In this document: positions 23,270 through 34,700 of the stretch, in pieces
Layout: each line of letters begins with the position of its first letter
Numbering within the stretch: the first letter of the stretch is position 1
Assembly (NCBI GenBank): GCA_017656345.1
Contig: JACDNZ010000013.1
Span: 1 to 55,892, forward strand
DNA from: Thermosipho sp. (in: thermotogales)
GTDB taxonomy: Bacteria; Thermotogota; Thermotogae; Thermotogales; Fervidobacteriaceae
Direction of reading: 5' to 3'
Length of the DNA: 55,892 nucleotides
Notes under the pieces: model-generated
Database searches by the model: none
The model's input: the letters and a program-made list of their open reading frames with translations, nothing else
Told to the model about the DNA's origin: nothing
Position numbers and translations under genes: made by a program

Positions 23270-25830
23270 AACCTCAAAGAACATTTACAGCAGATGAGGG
23301 CGATTTTTCAACTGGTTTAGCTGGTCCAGACCAAATTGAAAAGGATTTAGATACAATAAATAAAATGTTCGACCCACTTGCTACACATGATAATAACGAA
23401 CAGGGTGGCATAGGAACAGAAAACATACAAGACAATGCAATAACTGACGATAAAATAGGAAATAGAACAGTAGACCAAACTATTTCTACTACTTTTAGCA
23501 ACACAGGCAAACTTACAACTTTACTTTCTTTTTTTGCAAAAGTATTAAAAAACATAATAGGCAAGACGAATTGGTACGATACACCTACTAAATCATTAGA
23601 ACAGCTAAATACTGATATAAACGATTTAGCGGGTACAGGCAGGACAGTAGAAACAGTTAAACAAAATGCTGATGATATAACAGGTTTAGCACAAGATATT
23701 ATAACATTAGATACTAATAAAGCAGATAAAACAGCTTTAGAAACCCATAAAACAAGTAACGACCATGATAATAGATATTATACAAAGACAGAAATAGAAA
23801 ACAAATTATCTCAAACTGCTGGAGGTCAGGCGTATAGTTTTAGAAGTGGAACTAGCTTTCCATCTTCACCTGTAGAGGGAGATGTATTCTTACTAACTGC
23901 TGACTATATATTAAATGGTAAAACATATAAAGGTGGAGTATCTTACCAGTATATAAATGGTGAATGGGTAGAGTTTGTAAACGGGAAAGAAAACTACTCC
24001 CCTGAACTAACCCAAAACTCAAGTGTATTCTCACTCGGCACAGGCAAAGACGAAAACGGTCAAGATGTAGATGTTAGTTCAAGTGTAGTTAATGGGCAAG
24101 TTAGCGTAATTGTGAAAGGACAAACGATTTTTCAACATGCTAATAATGGAGATAATTATGAAAATTGGGTGGTTAATACTGAAAGTAGTGTAAATAATAA
24201 TGCAATTCATTTAGTTAAAGGTAGTGAGGGAAATTATGCAGATTTAGATTTAAACTTACAACCTAATACTCAATATACATTAGTTTACAATATTAAAGAT
24301 ACAGATACAGATGGCACTTTAATGGTAGGAGGATATTTAACAGGTACAGCATTTTCTGTTGACCAGACGATAGGACAGCATAGAGTTACATTTACTACAC
24401 AAGAGACAATAGATACTAATAGATTAAGATTTTTTATTAGTGGCGGTACTATTGGTACTTATGTTGATATTACAGATGTAATGATACTTGAAGGCGATTG
24501 GACAACAGGAGAATTAGCAGATGTAGAAGTAGGAGAATTAAAATATGGCGTTAACTCTACAAACAACGTCAGAGTAAAAGTTGTTGGGAAGAATTTAGCA
24601 GATACAATAGACACAAATAAATGGGAACAAGGAGTATATGGTCTATTAGGAGAATCTTTATCTACAGACCAATGGCTTAGAACTAAATCTTCTGTTAAGT
24701 TTAAATGTATACCAAATCAAAACGTAAAAGTTAGTATAAATTCTGGTTATGCTTTCAGAGTATTAGTATATGATTCTAACGACAATTTCTTGTATAGCAC
24801 AGGTGATTCAACAAGTGCTAGTTTTATAACAGACTCTAATGCTGCATATTTTAGATATTGTGTAAGATTTAATCCTGCACAATCAATAACTTTAGATGAA
24901 CTTCAAAATATTGAATTACAAGTAGAATATGGTACAACTGCAACTTCCTACGAACCATACAAAGAAAGCATTAGATATATCACTTTGCCAGACGGTGTTG
25001 ATAGCCTAGATAGTTTACCAAACGGCACTAAAGATGAAGTTACTGATGATGGGAAGTTGATTAAGAGAACGAAAAAAACTACAATGCAAGGAACTGACGT
25101 AACAAACTTTGATACTACTACGTTAACTAATTATGATATTGTAAGGATTCCAGTTTATGAAAATATGAGTCAAGAGTGGGGTAATAATGTAATTTTACAA
25201 ACAACAGATGGTAGAGTTATTAATAAATATCGACCTAGTTCAACTTGGGAAGATGTAATTAACGCATGGACTTACTATTATTATAATAATGAATTTAGAA
25301 TTTTAGTTCCTGCTAATTATTTTGCTGATTTGGCAGCAGTACAAAGTTATTTTGATGAAGCAACACTAATTTATCAGTTAGCGACTCCTGAAGAGTACCA
25401 ACTAGAAGGATTTACACCACTCAATAGTTTTGAAAAAGGAACTGTGTATGTAGAACCTTATTATAAAAAAGAACACACTTATAATAGTACAAATGGCGGA
25501 TTGCAATTTGATGAAGCACTAAAAGAAATAGAAAAAGTTGTCGATAAAAATGGCAATGAAGTAGATTTATCAAATGTAACACTTGCAAGTGATGGTCTTT
25601 CAGCAACGATAACAGGTGCTAGCGATAATGATGTTTATATTGTATATGGTTATCCACAAGAAGGAGTAATACCAGAAACAAAACATAAAGTTCCACTTAA
25701 TACAAGTGCGACAATAAAAGATAATAACGCCATGATAAATCAATTAAGCAAAGAATTTCAAGACTATATGTACAAAACAGATGCATATCTACTTAACATT
25801 GAAGCTAGATTAACTGCTAATGGAATATAG
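23266..25830 (+). CDS. tail fibre / receptor-binding protein with carbohydrate-binding-like module
   Basis: The 854-residue protein has an N-terminal virion-anchor helix region (residues 1-170), a short beta segment typical of fibre necks (GQAYSFRSGTSFPSSPVEGD), then a galactose-binding-like module (QHANNGDNYENWVVNTESSV through LDLNLQPNTQYTLVYNIKD). The C-terminal part includes segments like those in host-receptor fibres of Firmicutes phages (YKKEHTYNSTNGGLQFDEAL). It likely sets host range by binding cell-wall sugars. Confidence 0.78.
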   Translation: MKPQRTFTADEGDFSTGLAGPDQIEKDLDTINKMFDPLATHDNNEQGGIGTENIQDNAITDDKIGNRTVDQTISTTFSNTGKLTTLLSFFAKVLKNIIGKTNWYDTPTKSLEQLNTDINDLAGTGRTVETVKQNADDITGLAQDIITLDTNKADKTALETHKTSNDHDNRYYTKTEIENKLSQTAGGQAYSFRSGTSFPSSPVEGDVFLLTADYILNGKTYKGGVSYQYINGEWVEFVNGKENYSPELTQNSSVFSLGTGKDENGQDVDVSSSVVNGQVSVIVKGQTIFQHANNGDNYENWVVNTESSVNNNAIHLVKGSEGNYADLDLNLQPNTQYTLVYNIKDTDTDGTLMVGGYLTGTAFSVDQTIGQHRVTFTTQETIDTNRLRFFISGGTIGTYVDITDVMILEGDWTTGELADVEVGELKYGVNSTNNVRVKVVGKNLADTIDTNKWEQGVYGLLGESLSTDQWLRTKSSVKFKCIPNQNVKVSINSGYAFRVLVYDSNDNFLYSTGDSTSASFITDSNAAYFRYCVRFNPAQSITLDELQNIELQVEYGTTATSYEPYKESIRYITLPDGVDSLDSLPNGTKDEVTDDGKLIKRTKKTTMQGTDVTNFDTTTLTNYDIVRIPVYENMSQEWGNNVILQTTDGRVINKYRPSSTWEDVINAWTYYYYNNEFRILVPANYFADLAAVQSYFDEATLIYQLATPEEYQLEGFTPLNSFEKGTVYVEPYYKKEHTYNSTNGGLQFDEALKEIEKVVDKNGNEVDLSNVTLASDGLSATITGASDNDVYIVYGYPQEGVIPETKHKVPLNTSATIKDNNAMINQLSKEFQDYMYKTDAYLLNIEARLTANGI

Positions 25831-25842
25831 TGAGGTGAGTTT

Positions 25843-25995
25843 ATGAATATATACGAGCTTATAAAAAGAATAATTAATTCTAATAATCCTTATGTAGATA
25901 AAGATGTAATACAACTTCAAATAGAATTTTTTTATACAGCAGGGAAATTAACACAAACTGAATATGATGAACTTATTACTTTACTAGGGGCATAG
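25843..25995 (+). CDS. XkdX-like small protein
   Basis: A 50-residue protein (MNIYELIKRIINSNNPYVDK, then IQLQIEFFYTAGKLTQTEYD) resembling the XkdX-type peptides that follow fibre genes in Firmicutes phages. GAGGTGAG precedes the ATG. GGGGC-ATA-GCCCC pairing spans the stop codon. Confidence 0.6.
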   Translation: MNIYELIKRIINSNNPYVDKDVIQLQIEFFYTAGKLTQTEYDELITLLGA

Positions 25996-26030
25996 CCCCT
26001 TCCTTATCTTAATTTATGTGAGGTGATATT

Positions 26031-26108
26031 ATGCTAAATGCCATAAAAATATTAGAAAGAAAGAAAAAAGAAAAAGAATCTAATAAAAGTAAGGATAAAG
26101 AAAAATAA
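26031..26108 (+). CDS. micro-protein sharing its start with the next gene
   Basis: A 25-residue peptide (MLNAIKILERKKKEKESNKS). Its first ten residues nearly repeat those of the next gene (MLNAFKILER), and leader sequences also match, so one arose by duplication of the other's 5' end. GAGGTGAT precedes the ATG. Confidence 0.5.
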   Translation: MLNAIKILERKKKEKESNKSKDKEK

Positions 26109-26120
26109 GGATGTGATACT

Positions 26121-26726
26121 ATGCTAAATGCTTTTAAAATATTAGAAAGGAAGAGAAAATCATTTCCTAAATTAAAATTTTCTCCAGAAATAGAAAAAAT
26201 GCTAATGAGAAATGCATTAACTAATTTACGAAATAAGCAAATATCTGCACAAAAACCTATTCAACGTCCTGTTAACAATATGTCGCAGAATATATCTAGA
26301 AAGCCGCCTATACAAAAACCTATAAATGATAAACCAGCCCCTATAAGCGACACTAAACAACCAATTGTAAGACAACCTATACAACCACCTAGACGTAATA
26401 TGCCTATAAGAAAACCTATAGAAAAACCAAAACCGATAAGATATCCTATAGGATTACCTATACAACAGCCTATAAATGATAAACCTATAGAAAAACCAAA
26501 AACACCTATACGTCATATACCAACCACACCAATACGAATGAAGTTACCAAATAATAAGATTATCAGTTATAAACTACCTAAAACACAACAAAATTTACAA
26601 AAACCTATTAATCCAATAATATTGGATGTATTATTAAATTTATCAAATAAACAAAAAGCTAGATTATCCAATCCAGTAACACTTGACCCAAGAGAATGGA
26701 GAGGATTTAATGTATATAAACAATAA
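26121..26726 (+). CDS. proline-rich repeat protein
   Basis: A 201-residue, very basic, proline-rich protein. Residues 45-165 consist of irregular KPI/QPI repeats (QKPINDKPAPI, RKPIEKPKPI, QQPINDKPIEKP), probably an extended, unfolded rod. It lies between fibre and ejection-type genes, so it is likely a virion linker. No catalytic domain is seen. Confidence 0.62.
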   Translation: MLNAFKILERKRKSFPKLKFSPEIEKMLMRNALTNLRNKQISAQKPIQRPVNNMSQNISRKPPIQKPINDKPAPISDTKQPIVRQPIQPPRRNMPIRKPIEKPKPIRYPIGLPIQQPINDKPIEKPKTPIRHIPTTPIRMKLPNNKIISYKLPKTQQNLQKPINPIILDVLLNLSNKQKARLSNPVTLDPREWRGFNVYKQ

Positions 26727-26737
26727 GAGGTGATATG

Positions 26738-28780
26738 ATGGCAAGAGCTAGTTATTATGGTAAAAGCGAAAAAAATAATACTTTATTAAAAATAGGCTCA
26801 AAAGGCGAAGATGTAAAAAAGCTACAAGAAGCACTAGGAATAACAGCAGATGGGATATTCGGTCCTCAAACTCAAAAAGCAGTTATAGAATATCAAAAGA
26901 AACATGGACTAAAAGTTGATGGTATTGCAGGACCGCAAACTTTAAGTCATTTATTTGATACAAAATCAACACCGATTGATAAAACAAAAGCAAAAGGTTT
27001 AGAATCTCCTAAACATAAAATAGATTCTCACATCCCAATACATGGTATAACAATAGACACAGGGGAAAGTAGAAGTAATAGAACAAAAAATCCATATGAA
27101 GAACTTGCTGATGCATTAAAAAAAGCAGGAGTCAGAAATTTAGCAGGAGATAAAGATAAATCTAAAAGTTCTAATTCATATCAATATAAAACAATAGCAG
27201 AGCAATATAAACAACGAAATGAGGCACTTAAAAAAGCAGGAGTAAAAAACTTAGCAGGAGAACCTATAAAATCAAAATCAGCTAAAGAAATATATGAACC
27301 TGTTCATAAAGAATTAATAAAAGCAGGAGTAAAAAACTTAGCAGGAGATAAAATTGAAAAAAATAAACCAACATTTAAAGAAGAATATCTTGATATTGAC
27401 AAAACGTTAGAAGATACTAATAAATCAATAAAAACACCTACTAAAACTACCCCAAAAGTTGTAACTAAATCCATACAAACTAAAGATACTACACCAGAAT
27501 CAGATAAAACTAAAATACCTACTAAAACAATAACACAAGAGAAAGAACCTGAAACAATAATACCTAAACAAGAAAATGAAATCTTAAATATAATAGAACC
27601 TCTAAATGCCGAAAAAACTGAAACCAATAACGATACAAAAATAAATGATGAAACTCAAAAAGCATTAATAGACATGATATTTAACGGACCAAATTGGCAG
27701 AAAGTATATCAAGATGTACTAGAAAACATGCCAGAATATACACCTAAACAAAACAAAGATAAAGAAATTATGCTAGAAAGTTTAAAAAATTTAATTAATT
27801 TACAGAAACAATTTAGTATGCCAGAAGGATTAAGCTATGAAGAAGCTAAAAAACAAGCGGAAGAAAGAATAAATCCAGTATTTGATAAAAACTTAGAAAA
27901 AACTCTAAAAAATATAGATTATAATGCACTAAGAAGGGGATTTTTTGGGCAATTACCTACACTTGATTTTAAAGAAAGAGCTGCAAAAGATATTGAAAGA
28001 GATAGGGCTTTAGCGATAGCACAACTTGCTAGTCAAATACAACGTGATAGTGAAAACGACGCACTTAGAAAAGCACAATTTGAATTAGGCAAAAGACAAA
28101 CTGATATATCTAATTTAATGAATATGCTTAATTATTACGATACAAACGAATATAGAGATTGGAGTAAATACATGGCAGAAAATAGTCAGAAACTAAATGT
28201 ACTTCTTAATGCACTAAATCAGGCTGGTAATACAAGACAGCAAAATATCTCAAACTTATTTAACTTAATGAAGTATTTAGACGATAAAAATATACAAGAA
28301 TGGCAAAGAAGAATGGCAGAGCAAGACAGAGAATGGCAAAGACTAATTGATATTGCTAACTTAACAGGATACTTTAACGGGCAGCCTACAATTCGTTATC
28401 AAGACATGTTATTTAATTGGGGTATGGCTAAAGACAAGGCTGAAAGAGAAGTAAGAGAAATGGAAGAAAGAATAAAACAGGAATGGGCTAAAATAGCAAA
28501 TGACGCTAAATATAAAGAAATAACACATAACTTAAATTTAGATAAGTTTATGGCAGATGTTAAGAAAAAGGCTTATGATATGGCTATTAAGGAACTACTT
28601 GAAAAAGGCAAAGCTGATTATGTGAAAGATGAATATGGAAATCCTATATTTGATGAAAATGGTAATTTTATAATAAAACCACTTGATCCGAATGAATTAT
28701 CTTCACTAATGAAATATTATATCAACTTACTACTTGACGATAATTCAGAATTTATTAAATCAGGATACTTAAAAGATTAA
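26738..28780 (+). CDS. peptidoglycan-binding virion protein, probable ejection protein
   Basis: A 680-residue protein with an N-terminal peptidoglycan-binding domain of the PG_binding_1 type (IGSKGEDVKKLQEALGITAD and GIFGPQTQKAVIEYQKKHGL). Three repeats of LKKAGVKNLAGD-type sequence (near 27115, 27226, 27310) and a Thr/Lys/Pro linker follow, then a long helical C-terminal half (MNMLNYYDTNEYRDWSKYM). Position just before the giant polyvalent gene suggests an internal or needle protein that contacts the cell wall during DNA ejection. The second of two ATGs (26738) has better spacing from GAGG. Confidence 0.72.
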   Translation: MARASYYGKSEKNNTLLKIGSKGEDVKKLQEALGITADGIFGPQTQKAVIEYQKKHGLKVDGIAGPQTLSHLFDTKSTPIDKTKAKGLESPKHKIDSHIPIHGITIDTGESRSNRTKNPYEELADALKKAGVRNLAGDKDKSKSSNSYQYKTIAEQYKQRNEALKKAGVKNLAGEPIKSKSAKEIYEPVHKELIKAGVKNLAGDKIEKNKPTFKEEYLDIDKTLEDTNKSIKTPTKTTPKVVTKSIQTKDTTPESDKTKIPTKTITQEKEPETIIPKQENEILNIIEPLNAEKTETNNDTKINDETQKALIDMIFNGPNWQKVYQDVLENMPEYTPKQNKDKEIMLESLKNLINLQKQFSMPEGLSYEEAKKQAEERINPVFDKNLEKTLKNIDYNALRRGFFGQLPTLDFKERAAKDIERDRALAIAQLASQIQRDSENDALRKAQFELGKRQTDISNLMNMLNYYDTNEYRDWSKYMAENSQKLNVLLNALNQAGNTRQQNISNLFNLMKYLDDKNIQEWQRRMAEQDREWQRLIDIANLTGYFNGQPTIRYQDMLFNWGMAKDKAEREVREMEERIKQEWAKIANDAKYKEITHNLNLDKFMADVKKKAYDMAIKELLEKGKADYVKDEYGNPIFDENGNFIIKPLDPNELSSLMKYYINLLLDDNSEFIKSGYLKD

Positions 28781-28792
28781 GAGGGTGGTTAA

Positions 28793-31700
28793 ATGGCTAA
28801 AGAATTTATGCCTTTTGATAATAGAAAACAAAATAACAAAGAAATAGAAAAAAGATTATTTAGGTCATATCTAGCAGGGCAAATAGACGAAAGTAAACTA
28901 ACACATAAAGGTTGGAAGGCAATATATCAGCAAGGATTAGATACAGGATATTTTAAGCCAGAAGATATAGGAATAGATAAAATAAAAAGATATAATCTAA
29001 AATTACCTAAAATAGAAACCGAACCTATTGAAATAGAACCTCCTAAAAGTAGTTTTTTAGATAAATTATTTAGCGATACAAACGCTAATACAAATAGTTT
29101 CTCAGATAAAGTTAACATACTAGATGATATGAAAGCTGCTTTAAATCCTAAAAAAGATACAAATTATATGCTAGAAGCCTTAAATAAATTAACTAACACT
29201 AATTATAATATGAATAATAAATTCGATAGACTAAAAGCAAGATGGAAATTAGGTCAGTTAAGAACATTACAAGGACAAGAATATGCTAAACTAGCAGAAG
29301 GTAAACCTAATATAGCAAAGGAAATTGATAAAGCTATAGATGATTTATTAACTAAATATCCAGAATTAACTCAAGAAATAAAACCAAAATTCAACCCATA
29401 TATAGCGGGTATAACAGCAGGATTACAGGCAGGGCCTATTAAACTGCCTGAAAATACTGCTGAAAAAATAAATGCTTTAGCGAATAAAGGTTTAGAAGGG
29501 GCCGCTGAAATGGCCCCTATGATGTTAGGTGGCATGAAAGAATACGTTAAAGCAGGTACTCCAGCAGGTATAGGGGCAGCAGGAATGGTACTAGCTTTAG
29601 GTCAAGCAGGTCCACAGGCGTTAGCACCAGAAGAAGTCTTAACTGTACCAGGTGCTTTTGCAGCAGGAATGAACGTAGCAGGTACAGCAGCAAGTGCAAA
29701 ATATATTATGGATATAGAAAAAGGTCTTGCATATAAAGAAATGTTAGATGAAGGGGTAAGCCCTGATATTGCTAATAAATGGTCTACATTAATAGGTCTT
29801 ATAAATGCAGGAATTGAATTAAGTCAAATTTCAAAATTGGCAAAGACAATACCAGGTGCTAGTAAATTTTTAGACTATATCAAAGACAAAGGAATACAAA
29901 AAGTAACAACTAATTTAGCATTAAATTTCTTAAAAAATGTAGGCGAAGAAACATTAGAAGAAGTAGCACAAGAAGGTACTCAAATACTAGGTTCTCATTT
30001 AGCTAAAAAAGAGCAAGGGCTTGATAGTAAATTATTTACTAAAGAAAATGCTAAAAGACTACTTGATACAGGTATAGATTCAGCTTTAACATTTGCTATA
30101 CTTAACGTACCAGGACATGCAATACAGACAGGTATAAACATAAACACTAATATACAGAAAAACAAAGCATTAAATAATTTTAAAAATTCAATGAATCATA
30201 TAGAGAAAAACTTATCAAATATTAAAGAATTTAATCTATTTAAAGATAGAGAACTATCAACTAAACTAGCGACATATAAAGAAGTTTTAAATAGTGCATT
30301 AAAAAGCGATATATTAACAGATAAACTAAGAAATAGAGCAATAAATTTATCACAAAGAATAGACGATATAATTAAAAACGCTAATCTTTCGGATAGCGAA
30401 TATAAATACATTCAAGGAACAGTAAATAATTTAATACAAGGCAAAACAAAAGAAAATAATTTAATCGAAAGTAAGCAAGCTGAAAGTTTAGATAGTCCTA
30501 AAATTAAGGGGTTACTTCCTAAACCACAAGAAGGATATAAATTCAAAAAAGCAATAAAAACTCCATACACTCTACAAAGAGATGGAAGTATTATTCCACT
30601 AGAAACAGAGGACCCTAGAGCATTTGAAGAATACAGAAAACTAGAAGATGAATGGCTAGGCCAAAAATGGAATGAATATATGAAAAAAGAAGGTAAATAT
30701 AACGAATTAATTAAAAAAGGCGAGTATCCTAAAAAAGAGGTAACAGTTAAAAAAATAAAAGAAAACAAAATACAACCAAAAGATAATATAAAAGAAAAAC
30801 TAAAAGAAGATTTCAAAACTTTAGGAGTAGCAAATTACAACGGTAAACAAATCAAATTAATAACAGATGATTTTGAAAAATTTACTTTTGAATTCATAGA
30901 TGAAAATAATATAAGGTCATTCCCTATACAAAATAAAAAAATGACATACGAAGAAGCTATAGATAAGGCAGTAGATATGCTTATTAATAACGAAATTAAA
31001 GAAAATAAAACTGTTAAACAACCTAAAGATAGTATTCAAAAAAATAACAATGTAAAAATAGTTACTAGAGATAGGTTAACAGCAAATGTGGGTGATTTAA
31101 TAGCAGATTATAAAGCAAGAGGATTTAATAAATATAAAGCATGGGATATGTATATAAAAGATAAACAGTTAAAACCAGAAATTGATGCTAAAGAATTTTA
31201 TAAACTATACGAAACGGTAGCACCTAAACTTTTTAAAGATAATGAAGTAATTATAAAAGGTGAAATACAACCTACTCACATATTAAAAGAAAAGAACTCA
31301 AATATAAGAAGAAAAATACAAATACTAGAAGAAGGCGATAATTATATAAGATGGATTGACGAATATGGAATAACTGGTGGTACTGCTAAAGATTCAATAG
31401 AAGAATTTAAAGAATTGAAAACAAAAGAAATAGAAAATAAACAAAATGAAGTACCTAAAGATTGGGTAATTAGAAAACCACAAAAAGTTATTGAAGGATT
31501 AGAAGGAGATATAGAAATATATGCAACCCCAGATCAAACTGGTAATCATTGGCTTATAAAATATAAAGGTAAGTTTAACGAGTTAACAGATGAAGAATTT
31601 AACAAGATTAAAAGACCAGAAGAAGCAGTCAAAGAAACTAAAAATATAGAGAAAAACAAAACAAATAAAAAAGAACCATGGAAAATGACACTAAAAGAAT

Positions 31701-34700
31701 TTATAGAAACAAGACCAGCAGTAGAAGGATATTTCTATCATGGTTCACCAGAAGGCGACCTTGATTATATAGATACTTATTATCATACTCAAAATTGGAA
31801 AGAAGGATTAGGTTTTTATACTACTGAAAACAGAGATATTGCAGCAGAATACGCAAGAGGAAGAACAGCAAAAGGTAAACGTAGAAAAGAAGGTAAATCA
31901 AAAGGAAAGATTAACTATATTAAACACAACATAAAGCCTGAAAATATTTTAGATATGGAAGCCCCTATGAATAAAGAGTTATGGACAGATATAATAAAAA
32001 ATTTTGATTATGACCCAGAAGATATATTTAGGTATCTTCCTGAAAATGCAACTAACCATGATGTTTATACTGAATTAATAGATAGAGAAGTTAATGACAA
32101 TATGTTATCCCTTCCAGAAGCACAATACGCTGTAGAAGAAAGTTTAACAGCAAGAGGAATAGAAGCTACTATGCATACAGAAGGATTAAAAAGAGGTACT
32201 CCACATAAAGTAATAATATTTAAAGAACCTGATAATGTAAAACTTGTTAAACCAGAACAGGTACACAGAGAAGTTATTGAAAAAGCACTAAAAGAAGGTA
32301 AAGATGTACCAGAAGAAGTATTGAAAGATTATCCAGATTTAATGAAAATTAAACAACAAACCAAAAAAGAAAATACAAAAATAGATACTTATGGCAAACC
32401 TGATGATATGTCTATTGAAGAATGGCAACAATTAGACGAATTAGAAAAAAACGTATATATATACGAGCAAGAGCAAAAAGATTTATTAAAAGCTATAAGT
32501 AAGTACAAAGACAAAACATTTAGCATTAAAAAAGATAATGGTGAATATGCTATTATTCACCCAAATACTAAAGGAACAGCTAAATATCAAATATCTTTCT
32601 TTGATAAAAAAGGTCCAGTAGGAGATGCTATCGCAAATAATATAGAAGAAATTGCAGAAAAATTACATGAATATGGATATTTTGAATTTAGAAATAATAT
32701 TGAAGTTCCAAAAGAAAAAACATCAAAAAAGGTATATAGATATTACCTAACATTAAGACCACCAGGACCAGGAAGTCAACCAAGAGGATTTATAAAACAA
32801 GTAAGTTTTGATAATAAAAAATATATTGACGAAATTGGCAAAGAAGCATGGGGCTATGTTGAGTATGATAAACCTATTAAAAATCCTGAAAGTTGGGATA
32901 TGGTAGAAAGCAAAGCCAAAAATATAGAAAAAGAGGTAGAAAATAAAGCAGTAAACGATAAAGAAGAAGTTGCAAAATTTATCGAAAATGAACTGAATGT
33001 CAACCTTCCAGAAGATGAATTTTTCAGAAATGAATTTATTAATATGTATAATTCATTAGACATAGAAAGACGTAAAAGAATTTTAGAAGATACTAAAAAA
33101 GAACTAGAAGAATATAAAAATGCTTTAGAAAAATTAAAATCTATTGATAAATTAAAAGATAATGCTAAAGATAATTTAGAGAAAAATTTCTACTATATAC
33201 AAAAACAAGAAATATTAGACAAATATGGCTCAATAGAAAGAATAAAAGAAAAAATAAAAATGTTAGAAACAGATATGAAAAATACAGAAAACAGAATTAG
33301 AATAATGCAAAATATAAAGGATAAAGGTTATAAAACTATAGAAGAATATATTAATTCAACATCAAAAGAAACAGAAAAAGAAGTAGCAGCAGATAAAACA
33401 AATAAAGAAAAACCAAAAGAAAAAATAACAATAGACAAAAACAACCCACTAAAAGCTATACATGAATTTAATGTTAAATTTAAAAAAGGTGAAGATATAA
33501 CATTAGATGAAGTAAAAGATATTGTAAATTATCTGATTGAAAATACAGGCACAATAAAAATGCATTTAAGTAAGTTAAAAAATAAAGAATTAAGTCAAAT
33601 GATAAATCCTTTAGTTAGAAATGATTATAAAACTAAAAAACAGATGGTTGATAAAATCTATACATCACAGCTCATAAGAACCTATCTTGACTTAAATGAT
33701 ACAACAAGTTATTCACATGATTTTAGTAAAAGCATAGAAGAAGATTTTAAAGAGAAACTAAAAAATACACTTGATAATTTGACAGAGGAAAGACTTAAAG
33801 AAATATTAGAAAAGAATAAAAAACGCTATGAAGAAAAAATAAACAAATTAAAAGAAGAAGAAAAAGCTATTGAAAATCCTCAAACTTTAGAGGATTTTAT
33901 TAATGCAAAAAAATATAGAAAGTTAACTAAAGAAGAACAGGACAGATATGAAGATTTATTAGCACTAGAGAAAAAGAGAAAAAGAGAAGAAATAAAAGAA
34001 AAAGAAAGTCAGGCTAAAATTGAAGAAAAACAAAAGATTTTAGAAAATATGCCAGAATATACAGTAGAAAAGACTAAACATACTAAAACAGGTGAGGATA
34101 TATGGGTTGTTAAATTAAAGGAAAGAATTGAAAGAGATAAATGGAAAGAAATAGACAAAGTAATAAGAAAACTAGGGGGTTACTATTGGAAAGGCAACGG
34201 TGGCTGGAATTTTAAAACTGAACCTAAACTTGAAATAGAAAAAGAAGAAAAAATAAAAAATAATGCCCAAAAATTAAGAGAAATAGCGAAAAATTTAACT
34301 AAAAGAATAAATGAACTAAAAGCACCAAGACAAGAAAATACAGTAAGAAGAGCAACTATAGCAGAAAATGCAAGAAAAGAAGCAAGAGCATTAGAACAGT
34401 TGCAAGAAACTATGTTTAACTTAGCAGACGGAATTGAAAAAGGAGAAATTAAGTTACTTGATAAAATTCAGCATAAAACAGAAGTAGAAGAATTAGAGAG
34501 AATACTATACTTAGCACATAATAAAAGAGCTAGAGAAGTAGCAGAAAAAGCAAGAAAAGAAGGTAAGCATTCATTTGAAGTTTCTGAACTATACGAACAA
34601 GAACGGAAAAAACCTATTGACAAAATAACAATCAGATATGCAGAATTACCAGCAGCAAAAATACACAAAGAATTATTAGATGATATTGTAACCAAAGGTC

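Noticed and set aside
29498..29519. GC-rich hairpin inside the giant gene
   Set aside because: The 7-bp stem is explained by Gly/Ala/Met codons and lacks associated signals.
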